The translations under genes and the position numbers were made by a program. From NCBI GenBank assembly GCA_002790175.1, contig PFUQ01000022.1, positions 12,043-25,734 of the forward strand: DNA of 13,692 nt, written 5' to 3'. Position 1 is the stretch's first letter, and every line of letters begins with the position of its first letter. This document shows, in pieces, positions 6,789-13,597 of the stretch. Below the pieces are notes generated by a model, which did not search any database, had not been told where the DNA came from, and saw only the letters and a list, made by a program, of their open reading frames with translations. Origin of the DNA: Flavobacteriales bacterium CG_4_9_14_3_um_filter_32_8 (GTDB lineage: Bacteria; Bacteroidota; Bacteroidia; Flavobacteriales_E; Vicingaceae).

Positions 6789-8339
6789 GTGAGTGAAGAT
6801 TTAAATAATATAGAATTTGATAAGCATATTCAAGAAAGATATGCCGAACATGCTATTTCTCCACCTGATAATTTGTGGAGTCAAATTAATAATGAAGCTG
6901 CTTTATTAGAAACAGGTGTTTTACGTAAACGTGTTGTTTTTTATAAATGGCTCAGTTTTAGTTTAATTGCTTTACTTGGTGGTGTTGTTATTCTATATCA
7001 ACTTAATAATAATGATAAAATTCCCCAAGGAGGTTTAAATGATTCCAAAAATATTATTGAACAAAATAAGAATGATTTTTTAGTAAAAGAAGATAAGGAA
7101 ACTTTAGCTTTTAAAAACTCAGAAAGAATAACTTCTGACGAAATTAACCCAACATCTACTTCTCAAAATAATAATGAAAAGTTGGATAACTACATCCATT
7201 CCGAGATAAAAAATAATATCAAAACAAAAGAAATTGCAATTACTAACACCGAAAACGAAAGTGCTAAAACACCGTATCCAGTATTTAATGATAAACAAAT
7301 TACTAGTAGAACCAACAACAATGATACGATAACGAGTAAAGAGCCTTTACCAAAAAATGAAGAAATTGTGAATTTACCTTCCCTAATAATAGATGAAAAG
7401 AAGATAGAAAATGAATCTAACGCTAACTATATTATTGATAGCTTAACAACTGTTATTGTTGATTTAACGCAACAATTAGAAAAACAGGACTCCGTTCTTA
7501 ATACTGATTCAAATTTTGTAGAGATAGCCGAAAGTAGTAACAATAATGCTATTGTTCCTCCAATTATTCCAGAAAAAACGTTATCTCGAATAACTGTGTC
7601 TGCACTTTTTTTACCCACTTATTCGTATCGTTCTTTAAAAAATGGGGCAAATGCTGCTGATTTTTACAATAAAAATCAACGTGTTAAAATTCAGTATAAT
7701 ACAGGACTAAACGTAGGTTACAACATTACAGATAAATGGACAGTAAGATTAGGTGTCAACTACAGTAAGTTAACTAATGAGTATGAACTAAATAACGTAA
7801 GACCTAACGAACTACCGATAGTAATGGATCCCGCTAATAAATCTATTACTGTAAATAGCTCATTAGGTACCATTGTAGTGAATAATTTAAGTGAATTTGA
7901 ATTTGCTGGAGATGATGAAGATGATTATGAATTAGATGATGAAGATGATTTTGCTAGTTTAACATTTAAAGAAGAACAAAAGTTTACTTTTCTCCATTTT
8001 CCTATAACCATTGGATATGAGCTTGGGAAAGGAAAAATAAAGTTGGTAGTGGACGCAGGAATAGTAATTTCTTCTATCATTGGAAGCAGTTCTAAAATTG
8101 ACATTACAAACATAAATAAACCAGAAAATAGTATAGAAATAAAAGATTACCATAATACAAAGGGGTTTTATGTTGGAGGGATCATCAGTTTGGGGGCAAA
8201 ATATGATTTAACAAAAAGATTTTCATTATTACTTATACCCACTTATAATAATTCATTTACAAACATAAACAAAGACCATTCTTCTAAAATCAAACCTTAT
8301 TCCATCAATTTTACAACTGGTTTACAATATCGATTTTAA
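6789..8339 (+). CDS. Anti-sigma-like protein fused to an outer-membrane beta-barrel (dual-membrane-spanning type)
   Basis: This 516-residue protein combines parts meant for different compartments. Residues 1-50 are cytoplasmic in character and carry FDKHIQERYAEHAISPPDNLWSQI, the short motif typical of anti-sigma proteins paired with Bacteroidota ECF factors. Residues about 54-70 (WLSFSLIALLGGVVILY) form one membrane helix with a preceding RKR. Residues about 73-264 are a polar Asn/Lys/Glu-rich linker long enough to cross the periplasm. From about 265 to the C-terminal YRF, alternating strands (ITVSALFLPTYSYR, KWTVRLGVNYSKL, INFTTGLQYRF) look like an outer-membrane barrel. One loop is strongly acidic (GDDEDDYELDDEDDF, 374-388). 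There is no cleavable signal peptide. The GTG start lies 2 bases after the sigma stop. Known relatives in Bacteroides span both membranes and hold their sigma factor inactive; that role here is inferred. Confidence 0.8.
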   Translation: MSEDLNNIEFDKHIQERYAEHAISPPDNLWSQINNEAALLETGVLRKRVVFYKWLSFSLIALLGGVVILYQLNNNDKIPQGGLNDSKNIIEQNKNDFLVKEDKETLAFKNSERITSDEINPTSTSQNNNEKLDNYIHSEIKNNIKTKEIAITNTENESAKTPYPVFNDKQITSRTNNNDTITSKEPLPKNEEIVNLPSLIIDEKKIENESNANYIIDSLTTVIVDLTQQLEKQDSVLNTDSNFVEIAESSNNNAIVPPIIPEKTLSRITVSALFLPTYSYRSLKNGANAADFYNKNQRVKIQYNTGLNVGYNITDKWTVRLGVNYSKLTNEYELNNVRPNELPIVMDPANKSITVNSSLGTIVVNNLSEFEFAGDDEDDYELDDEDDFASLTFKEEQKFTFLHFPITIGYELGKGKIKLVVDAGIVISSIIGSSSKIDITNINKPENSIEIKDYHNTKGFYVGGIISLGAKYDLTKRFSLLLIPTYNNSFTNINKDHSSKIKPYSINFTTGLQYRF

Positions 8340-8529
8340 AAAATTATTTTTTTCTTACCCAACCTTTTTGATTTAGGTCTCTCTTATTGGTAAGTTAATA
8401 TTTCGATGGAAAAACAAACTAAGTGGTAATTTGTAATGATTAGATTATCCCATAATTTAAAAATCTTCTTTTATCATTTAGTTTGTTTAAATTTTTGTTC
8501 ACTTATTTTTATTAACCTAAATCTATATT
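8340..8529 (+). promoter_or_regulatory. Intergenic leader with ECF-like promoter motif and long RNA stem
   Basis: CCCAACCTTTTTG at 8358-8370 repeats the motif upstream of the sigma gene and is followed by GTCTCTCTT at 8377. Downstream, 8412-8429 can pair with 8471-8488 over 18 consecutive pairs including two G-U wobbles, closing a 41-base loop. A transcript from this promoter would run about 145 bases before the lipoprotein ATG at 8530. No other gene is visible here. Confidence 0.45.
8412..8488 (+). repeat. Inverted repeat / potential 18-bp RNA stem in leader
   Basis: AAACAAACTAA (8412-8422) is the exact reverse complement of 8478-8488. Continuing inward, seven more positions pair (G-U, U-A, G-C, G-U, U-A, A-U, A-U), giving an 18-pair arm. 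It could be a cis-regulatory leader structure or part of a small RNA. Confidence 0.45.
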
Positions 8530-8730
8530 ATGAAAAAAGTAATTATTTCAAGTTTATTTTGTCTGATACTTGTATTCGCTTCTTGTAGTAGCAAAAATTG
8601 TAAAGAATGTACTGCTTGTAAAACCAAAGCAAGTGCAACGCTTTGTGAAGATGATTTTGAAAAAACAAGCGATTACAATGATAAAATTGCAGACATGGAA
8701 TCTGATGGTTGCAACTGTAAAACAAAATAA
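8530..8730 (+). CDS. Small cysteine-rich lipoprotein
   Basis: This 66-residue protein has a lipoprotein signal (MKKVIISSLFCLILVFASC, lipidated Cys19). The 47-residue mature part holds six further Cys: a CxxCxxC cluster at 24, 27 and 30 (NCKECTACK), Cys39 in ATLCEDDF, and CxC at 61/63 (DGCNCK). An acidic, probably helical stretch (EDDFEKTSDYNDKIADMESDG) joins the two clusters. I recall similar small Cys-rich Flavobacteriia lipoproteins with a CEDDF-like segment but know no function. The Cys layout suits metal binding or structural disulfides. A leader carrying an ECF-like motif and an RNA stem precedes it, so it may belong to the sigma factor's regulon. A palindromic terminator shared with the converging pheT gene follows. 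Confidence 0.75.
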   Translation: MKKVIISSLFCLILVFASCSSKNCKECTACKTKASATLCEDDFEKTSDYNDKIADMESDGCNCKTK

Positions 8731-8740
8731 TTTTAAGTAA

Positions 8741-8775
8741 AATTCATTGGATGACTTTGAGTCATCCAATGAATA
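8741..8775. terminator. Repeated palindromic terminator, copy 2 (between lipoprotein and pheT)
   Basis: A 15-bp perfect stem pairs 8742-8756 with 8760-8774 around a TTG loop (CAA on the minus strand). It lies between the converging stops at 8730 and 8779. On the minus strand the stem is followed by a T-rich stretch (AATTTTACTT), so it should end pheT and may also end the lipoprotein transcript. It is a near copy of the hairpin at 6041-6075. Confidence 0.78.
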
Positions 8776-8778
8776 TTA

Positions 8779-11196
8779 TTACCTCAGTTGGGCTTTCAAC
8801 TCATGCTCTAAAATCTTAATAATCCGTTCCATTGTTTTATCAATTTGAATGTCGGTTAATGTTTTATTTTCATCTTGAAATTGGAAACTAACTCCATACG
8901 ATTTTTTCCCTTCCCCTAATTTTTCTCCTTCATAAACATCAAATAAATTAACAGCTTTCAATAATTTACTATCTTGTTTGGTAGCTAATTCTTTAATTTT
9001 ATCGTAACTTACTTCCTTGTTTAACAACAACGCCAAATCTCTCCTTACCGAAGGAAATTTAGAAACTTCATGAAAAACAACCTTATTCAATTTCACCAAT
9101 TTCATCAATTGATTAAAATTAATTTCAGCATAAAACACTTCCTTATCAATATCAAATTGCTTTTGTGTTTGTTTGTTAATCTTACCCATCTGAACCAAAT
9201 TGGTGTTATTAATGGAATAAGTTAATCCATAAACCAATTGCTGTAAATCTGACTCTTGAGTTTTTACATTTAATTTGTCCAATCCCAATTTTTCGAGAAT
9301 AGAATTGATTACCCCTTTTAAGTAATAAAAGTTAACATCGTCAGTATTGGTATTCCAATTTTCTGGAGTATTTCTGCCAGTAACCAACAAACTTAAAAAG
9401 CTATCTTCTTTAAATCCATTCCCTTTTTTGAAATAGGTTTTACCAAATTCAAACAACTTTAAATCACTATTTTTCCTATTCTGATTGTAAACGATAGTTT
9501 CTAATCCGTTAAAAATCATTGATTGTCGCATCACCTCCAAATCTCTACTTAATGGATTTTTTATTCTTACTAATTCAGCAGCAGTTTCTTGGTAATAGTC
9601 TGCTTTTGTTAATGAATTAGAAAGCATTTCGTTAAAACCATTCGCTACTAATAAATCGGAAATAATATTGGTTATTTTTTCCTTTTCGGGTTTTATTCGA
9701 TAAGAAATAGAAGATTGCAACACCTTTGGTAGTTCAATATTATTATATCCATAAATTCTAAGAATTTCCTCAATCACATCCACTTCTCGTTGAACATCTG
9801 CTTTAAAAGGTGGAACGGAAAGTTTTAATCCTTCTTTGGATTCTTCTAAGATTTCTATTTCTAAAGAAATAAGAATGTTTTTTATAGTTTTTCTATCAAT
9901 GACTTGTCCAACTAATCGGTTACAATTTTCATATAAAAAATTGACCTCAACATTTTTGATGGGTTGAGGATAAACATCTATTATTTCTGATGAAATTTTT
10001 CCTCCTGTCACTTCTTTTATCAAATTTGCAGTTCTTTTCAACGCATAAATAGTGATGTTGGGATCTGCACCTCTTTCAAAACGAAAAGAGGCATCGGTAT
10101 TTAATCCATGTCTTTTGGCAGATTTACGAACAGTTACAGGATTAAAATAAGCACTTTCAATAAATATGCTGGTTGTTGTTGCCGAAACTCCAGATGCTAA
10201 CCCTCCAAAAACTCCTGCAATACACATTTCTTTTTCGGTATTACCAATCATTAAATCGTCATTGGATAATTCTCTTACCACTTCATCCAATGTTGTAAAT
10301 TTGGTTTTATCCTGAGCTCGTTTTACAATTATTTTGTTGCCAATTATTTTTTTAGCATCAAAAGCATGTAAGGGATGCCCTGTTTCGTGTAGCACAAAAT
10401 TGGTAACATCCACCACATTATTAATGGGTTTTAAACCTATACTTTTTAGCCTATTTTTTAGCCATTCTGGAGATTCACCAACTTTAATATTATTGATGGT
10501 AACTCCAGAATATCTTGGACATAAATCTGCATCTTCAACCTCAACATCAATAATTAAATCGGTAGAATCAATTTTAAAATCGTCAACAGAAGGTTTAATT
10601 AAATTAATGTTTTGAGCTAGTTTTAAAACGGTTACTAAATCTCTGGCTACGCCAATATGTCCAGTTGCATCAGACCTGTTAGGTGTTAATCCAATTTCGT
10701 AAACAAAATCATCTTCCACATTAAAATAAGTTTTTGCCAAAGTTCCTACTTTAACTGAAGGGTCTAACACTAGTATTCCATCGTGAGATTCACCAATTCC
10801 TATTTCATCTTCAGCACAAATCATTCCTTCAGATAATTGCCCTCTAATTTTTGATTTCTTTATCACCAACTCATCTCCTTCTTTAGAATAGAGTTTAGTT
10901 CCAACAATTGCAACAATCACTTTTTGACCTTCTTCAACATTTTTTGCACCGCACACAATGTTTAAAGGTTCGCCATTTCCAACATCAACAGTTGTTAAAT
11001 TTAGTCGGTCTGCTTCGGGATGTTTTTCTTTACTCAACACTTCACCAACAACCAAGCCTTCTAATCCTCCCTTTATGGTTTGTATTTTTTCTACACTATC
11101 TACCTCTAACCCACAATCAGTCAACACATCAGTAATTAGTTGAGGGTCAACTGATTCATCTAAATAATTTTTAAGCCAACTGTAAGAAATTTTCAT
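8779..11196 (-). CDS. pheT: Phenylalanine--tRNA ligase beta subunit
   Basis: This 805-residue protein is the large subunit of the alpha2-beta2 enzyme that charges tRNA-Phe in the cytoplasm. It starts MKISYSWLKNYLDES, the family N-terminus. The EMAP-like tRNA-binding OB domain follows at about 39-150 (VGEVLSKEKHPEADRLNLTTV, then NIVCGAKNV). Next comes the B3/B4 editing domain at about 210-385 (NNVVDVTNFVLHETGHPLHAFD), where mischarged Tyr is hydrolysed. B5 spans about 405-480 (VEVIEEILRIYGYNNI-like end), followed by the inactive synthetase-like core. A C-terminal ferredoxin-fold anticodon-binding domain lies at about 711-805 (KFPSVRRDLALLL). Length and domain order are normal. The alpha subunit gene is not adjacent, which is common in Bacteroidota. 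It is an essential housekeeping gene, apparently transcribed alone from a -7 site just upstream. Confidence 0.97.
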   Translation of the reverse strand: MKISYSWLKNYLDESVDPQLITDVLTDCGLEVDSVEKIQTIKGGLEGLVVGEVLSKEKHPEADRLNLTTVDVGNGEPLNIVCGAKNVEEGQKVIVAIVGTKLYSKEGDELVIKKSKIRGQLSEGMICAEDEIGIGESHDGILVLDPSVKVGTLAKTYFNVEDDFVYEIGLTPNRSDATGHIGVARDLVTVLKLAQNINLIKPSVDDFKIDSTDLIIDVEVEDADLCPRYSGVTINNIKVGESPEWLKNRLKSIGLKPINNVVDVTNFVLHETGHPLHAFDAKKIIGNKIIVKRAQDKTKFTTLDEVVRELSNDDLMIGNTEKEMCIAGVFGGLASGVSATTTSIFIESAYFNPVTVRKSAKRHGLNTDASFRFERGADPNITIYALKRTANLIKEVTGGKISSEIIDVYPQPIKNVEVNFLYENCNRLVGQVIDRKTIKNILISLEIEILEESKEGLKLSVPPFKADVQREVDVIEEILRIYGYNNIELPKVLQSSISYRIKPEKEKITNIISDLLVANGFNEMLSNSLTKADYYQETAAELVRIKNPLSRDLEVMRQSMIFNGLETIVYNQNRKNSDLKLFEFGKTYFKKGNGFKEDSFLSLLVTGRNTPENWNTNTDDVNFYYLKGVINSILEKLGLDKLNVKTQESDLQQLVYGLTYSINNTNLVQMGKINKQTQKQFDIDKEVFYAEINFNQLMKLVKLNKVVFHEVSKFPSVRRDLALLLNKEVSYDKIKELATKQDSKLLKAVNLFDVYEGEKLGEGKKSYGVSFQFQDENKTLTDIQIDKTMERIIKILEHELKAQLR

Positions 11197-11216
11197 TTCG
11201 CATTTAATTAGAAAAA

Positions 11217-11224
11217 CAAAGGTA
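11217..11224 (-). promoter_or_regulatory. pheT: Bacteroidota -7 element for pheT
   Basis: On the minus strand TACCTTTG matches TAnnTTTG exactly and ends 20 bases before the pheT ATG. No TTTG is seen at the -33 distance. The leader would be about 15 bases, with no room for an attenuator. Confidence 0.4.
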
Positions 11225-11253
11225 ATTTTTTTATTGGTAAACCTTCATTGAAT

Positions 11254-12015
11254 TTATTTACGAGGATCTATAAATCTTTTCATTTCGGGTTCTTTTTTCA
11301 ACTTTTTCTTTTTCTTCTCGGAATCTTCATGGAAGAAGTAGCGAAAATCTAGTGTTAAGTAATTTCCTGTCAAATCAAATGTAATTTCTTCATGTTTATT
11401 ATATCCATTGTAGTTTACATATTCTCTCATCATGGTTGAGAAAGGGCGGTGCAAAGAAGCACCAAAGTAGATATAACCACTTTTTTCTGTTCTGTACTCC
11501 CAGCCAATATTGGCTAACAAACTAATTTGAGCCCAATTATTTCTATTAACGGCACTGGTAAAATAATCATCGAAAGTAAATAAAGGTGTTGGGTAAATAT
11601 CAGCAGAAAAACCTCCAGAAACATTCATAAATAGCTGCCTTCCTAAACGAACATACACCAAACCTTGCACAGGAATTTCATAGTTAACGATTCTAAAACT
11701 AGAAGTTCCTGAAAAAGAATTTTCTGGGTCATTAATGGTTAAATCGTAGTTTCTTTTTAAAAAGTTGATTCCTGTTTCTAATGATAGAGCATCTGTAAAT
11801 CCTTTTCTGATAACCATTCCAAAACTCAACCCCATTTTTGGCTGGTTAATATATTGAATATTGTTTTGATTCACTTCTTGTTTCCCTGCATCAAAAAACT
11901 GAACGGGAATAATTGGTTTAATTTGAATACCAACAGTTGATACTCTTTCTTGCGAATAACACATAGAAGTAACTACTAAGAAGTTGATGATATAGAGTGT
12001 ACTTTTAATTTTCAT
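11254..12015 (-). CDS. Outer-membrane beta-barrel protein with polybasic C-terminal tail
   Basis: The 253-residue product has a Sec signal peptide of about 21 residues (MKIKSTLYIINFLVVTSMCY, then SQ). The mature protein shows the alternating strand pattern of a small outer-membrane barrel: MGLSFGMVIRKGF, LSLETGINFLKRNYDL, YEIPVQGLVYVRLGRQLFMNVSGGFSAD, ISLLANIGWEYRT, SGYIYFGASLHRPF and finally YLTLDFRYFF. Barrels normally end near such a final strand. Here about 23 more residues follow, beginning HEDSEKKKKKLKKEPEMK and ending RFIDPRK, a very basic tail that would face the periplasm if the barrel is oriented normally. It may bind peptidoglycan or another envelope component. No specific function is recognised. 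It lies between pheT and the LRR gene on the same strand and has its own promoter-like site, so it need not be co-transcribed with either. Confidence 0.75.
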   Translation of the reverse strand: MKIKSTLYIINFLVVTSMCYSQERVSTVGIQIKPIIPVQFFDAGKQEVNQNNIQYINQPKMGLSFGMVIRKGFTDALSLETGINFLKRNYDLTINDPENSFSGTSSFRIVNYEIPVQGLVYVRLGRQLFMNVSGGFSADIYPTPLFTFDDYFTSAVNRNNWAQISLLANIGWEYRTEKSGYIYFGASLHRPFSTMMREYVNYNGYNKHEEITFDLTGNYLTLDFRYFFHEDSEKKKKKLKKEPEMKRFIDPRK

Positions 12016-12028
12016 AACTAACGTTACA

Positions 12029-12059
12029 CAAAACTAAGGTTTTGGATTTATATTATAAA
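12029..12059 (-). promoter_or_regulatory. Promoter-like element for the outer-membrane barrel gene
   Basis: On the minus strand TAGTTTTG (12029-12036) is an exact -7 match, 13 bases before the ATG at 12015. A TTTA (12056-12059) lies 19 bases further upstream in place of the usual -33 TTTG. The -7 element is convincing; the -33 element is imperfect. Confidence 0.45.
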
Positions 12060-12095
12060 CGTTAATTAATCAAAGGCTTATGTAAAAATGAAATC

Positions 12096-13367
12096 TTATT
12101 GAAGCAGTAGTTGTTCTACCTTAACTGTTTTTTCTGTAACTACTTTTACCACATAAACACCTTTAGCTAGATTTTGCATATCAATCTGTTTTAGTCCACT
12201 TCCCGACATTATTTTGTCGTTAATTATTTCTTTGCCTGAAATATCTATAATGCTTAACGTTGCATTGTTGTTTAATCTATCAAATTCAATATTTAATATT
12301 CCTTTACTTGGGTTCGGATACATTAAAATATTCAGTTGTTCTTTTACAGCTACTATTCCCAAAGGACAATTTTCATTAAAATATGCACCTATATCAATAT
12401 GTATCCAGTTGACACTTGACCATATGGCATTATCCACCTGTATACAGGTAAGGTTAGGATTGTTGGTGGCATTAAAATATATAAAATTAGTATTATTACC
12501 ATTTTTTACATTTAAACTTGTCAATTGATTATTGAAACACCTCAAAGTAGTAAGAGCCATATTTGCGGAAACATCCAAATTGGTTATTTGATTATAGTCA
12601 CAATCCAAAGTAGTAAGAGCCGTATTTGCCGAAACATCCAGATTGGTTAATTGATTATAGTAACATACCAAATCAGTAAGAGAAGTATTAGCGGAAACGT
12701 CCAAATTGGTTAATTGATTATAGTCACAGTGCAAAGTAGTAAGAGCAGTATTTGCGGAAACATCCAAATTTGACAATGAATTAAAACTACAGTTCAAATA
12801 AGTAAGAGCAGTAGCACCAGAAAGATTCAAACTTGATAATAGACTACTTGTATATGGACTATTGTTACACATTAAAGTAGTAAGTGCTGTATTGGAGGAA
12901 ACATCCAAACTTGTTAATGGATTCTCACTGCATTTCAAAGTAGTAAGATCCGTATTCGTTGAAACATCCAGACTTGTTAATGCATTTACTCTACAGTCTA
13001 AAGTAGTCAGTCCAGTATTTGCCGAAACATCCAAATTGGTTAATTGGTTATTGTTACAGTTCAAAGTTGTAAGAGCTGTATTTGCAAAAACATCCAAGTT
13101 GGTTAGTTGATTATTTTCGCAGTACAAAGTGTCAATAGATGTAAATGCTTCTATACCAGTTAAATCAATAATGCTATAAAACGAAACATTCACTGAAGTA
13201 GCATTTATCACAGTGGAGCAATTGGTAATTATACTGTCTCCATCCATACAGGAAGTATAATTGTTTTGTAACCACAGACGAAAATTGATATCTGGAATGT
13301 AGATTTTTTGGGTAAAAGAACTAATTGCAATTAAAAGTAAACCAAGAAAGAGCAATAATTTTTTCAT
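12096..13367 (-). CDS. Leucine-rich repeat protein with T9SS type A sorting domain
   Basis: This 423-residue secreted protein begins with a signal peptide (MKKLLLFLGLLLIAISSFTQ). A short N-terminal cap follows (IPDINFRLWLQNNYTSCMDGD), as seen in other Bacteroidota LRR proteins. From about 69 to 290 there are roughly ten repeats of 21 residues on the pattern NTALTTLxCxxNQLTNLDVSA, forming a curved solenoid. One unit near the middle is longer (NNSPYTSSLLSSLNLSG). The sequence degenerates at NPNLTCIQVDN, and then a type A T9SS C-terminal domain starts near Y350 (MYPNPSKGILNIEF) and ends GVYVVKVVTEKTVKVEQLLLQ. It would be exported by T9SS and displayed or released. Such LRR proteins often bind proteins or host and cell surfaces, but no ligand can be named. 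The repeats are also near-identical at DNA level, so copy number may vary. Confidence 0.9.
   Translation of the reverse strand: MKKLLLFLGLLLIAISSFTQKIYIPDINFRLWLQNNYTSCMDGDSIITNCSTVINATSVNVSFYSIIDLTGIEAFTSIDTLYCENNQLTNLDVFANTALTTLNCNNNQLTNLDVSANTGLTTLDCRVNALTSLDVSTNTDLTTLKCSENPLTSLDVSSNTALTTLMCNNSPYTSSLLSSLNLSGATALTYLNCSFNSLSNLDVSANTALTTLHCDYNQLTNLDVSANTSLTDLVCYYNQLTNLDVSANTALTTLDCDYNQITNLDVSANMALTTLRCFNNQLTSLNVKNGNNTNFIYFNATNNPNLTCIQVDNAIWSSVNWIHIDIGAYFNENCPLGIVAVKEQLNILMYPNPSKGILNIEFDRLNNNATLSIIDISGKEIINDKIMSGSGLKQIDMQNLAKGVYVVKVVTEKTVKVEQLLLQ
12500..13163 (-). repeat. 63-bp tandem repeats encoding the leucine-rich repeats
   Basis: About ten units with a 63-base period encode the 21-residue LRRs. 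Recognisable repeated DNA includes AAAGTAGTAAGAGC and GAAACATCCAAATTGGTTA on the plus strand. The units between 12541 and 12780 are most alike, consistent with recent duplication or conversion. One unit near 12800-12870 carries extra bases in multiples of three. Confidence 0.85.
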
Positions 13368-13456
13368 AATTGATAAATTTAGATTGATTCCAAAAATTTA
13401 TTTTTCTAATTCTCTTTTTGAAAAAAATCCGTTAATTAATTCTCAAAATACTATAG

Positions 13457-13488
13457 TAAATGTAGCTAATAATTTTGTAAAGTGCAAA
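13457..13488 (-). promoter_or_regulatory. Promoter-like element for the LRR gene
   Basis: On the minus strand TTTG (13485-13488) is followed after 20 bases by TACATTTA (13457-13464), seven of eight positions of TAnnTTTG at normal spacing. The leader to the ATG at 13367 would be about 85 bases. Confidence 0.45.
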
Positions 13489-13557
13489 AAAACAATTTTT
13501 AATGTATTCCTATTTTAGGATAAGACAAGGAACAACATCCAATAATTTTCTTTATAA

Positions 13558-13588
13558 CAAAACCCACGAAAAAAATTCGTGGGTTTTG
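13558..13588. terminator. Strong terminator hairpin downstream of the tRNA-like gene
   Basis: A 13-bp perfect stem (CAAAACCCACGAA at 13558-13570 with 13576-13588) closes a 5-base loop. It starts 10 bases beyond the 3' end of the tRNA-like sequence on the minus strand. T-rich sequence follows on the plus side (GTTTTATC), so it could also stop plus-strand transcription. Confidence 0.75.
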
Positions 13589-13597
13589 TTTTATCTG

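Noticed and set aside
10334..11143. Several plus-strand open frames within pheT
   Set aside because: They are shadows of a full-length, well-conserved housekeeping gene on the minus strand.
12862..13110. Plus-strand open frame of 82 codons with internal repeats
   Set aside because: It is the antisense of the LRR repeats; the periodicity comes from the real gene on the other strand.
12500..13163. Regularly spaced repeats considered as a CRISPR array
   Set aside because: The period is exactly 63 bases, the variable parts stay in frame, and the translation is a clean leucine-rich repeat protein with signal peptide and sorting domain.
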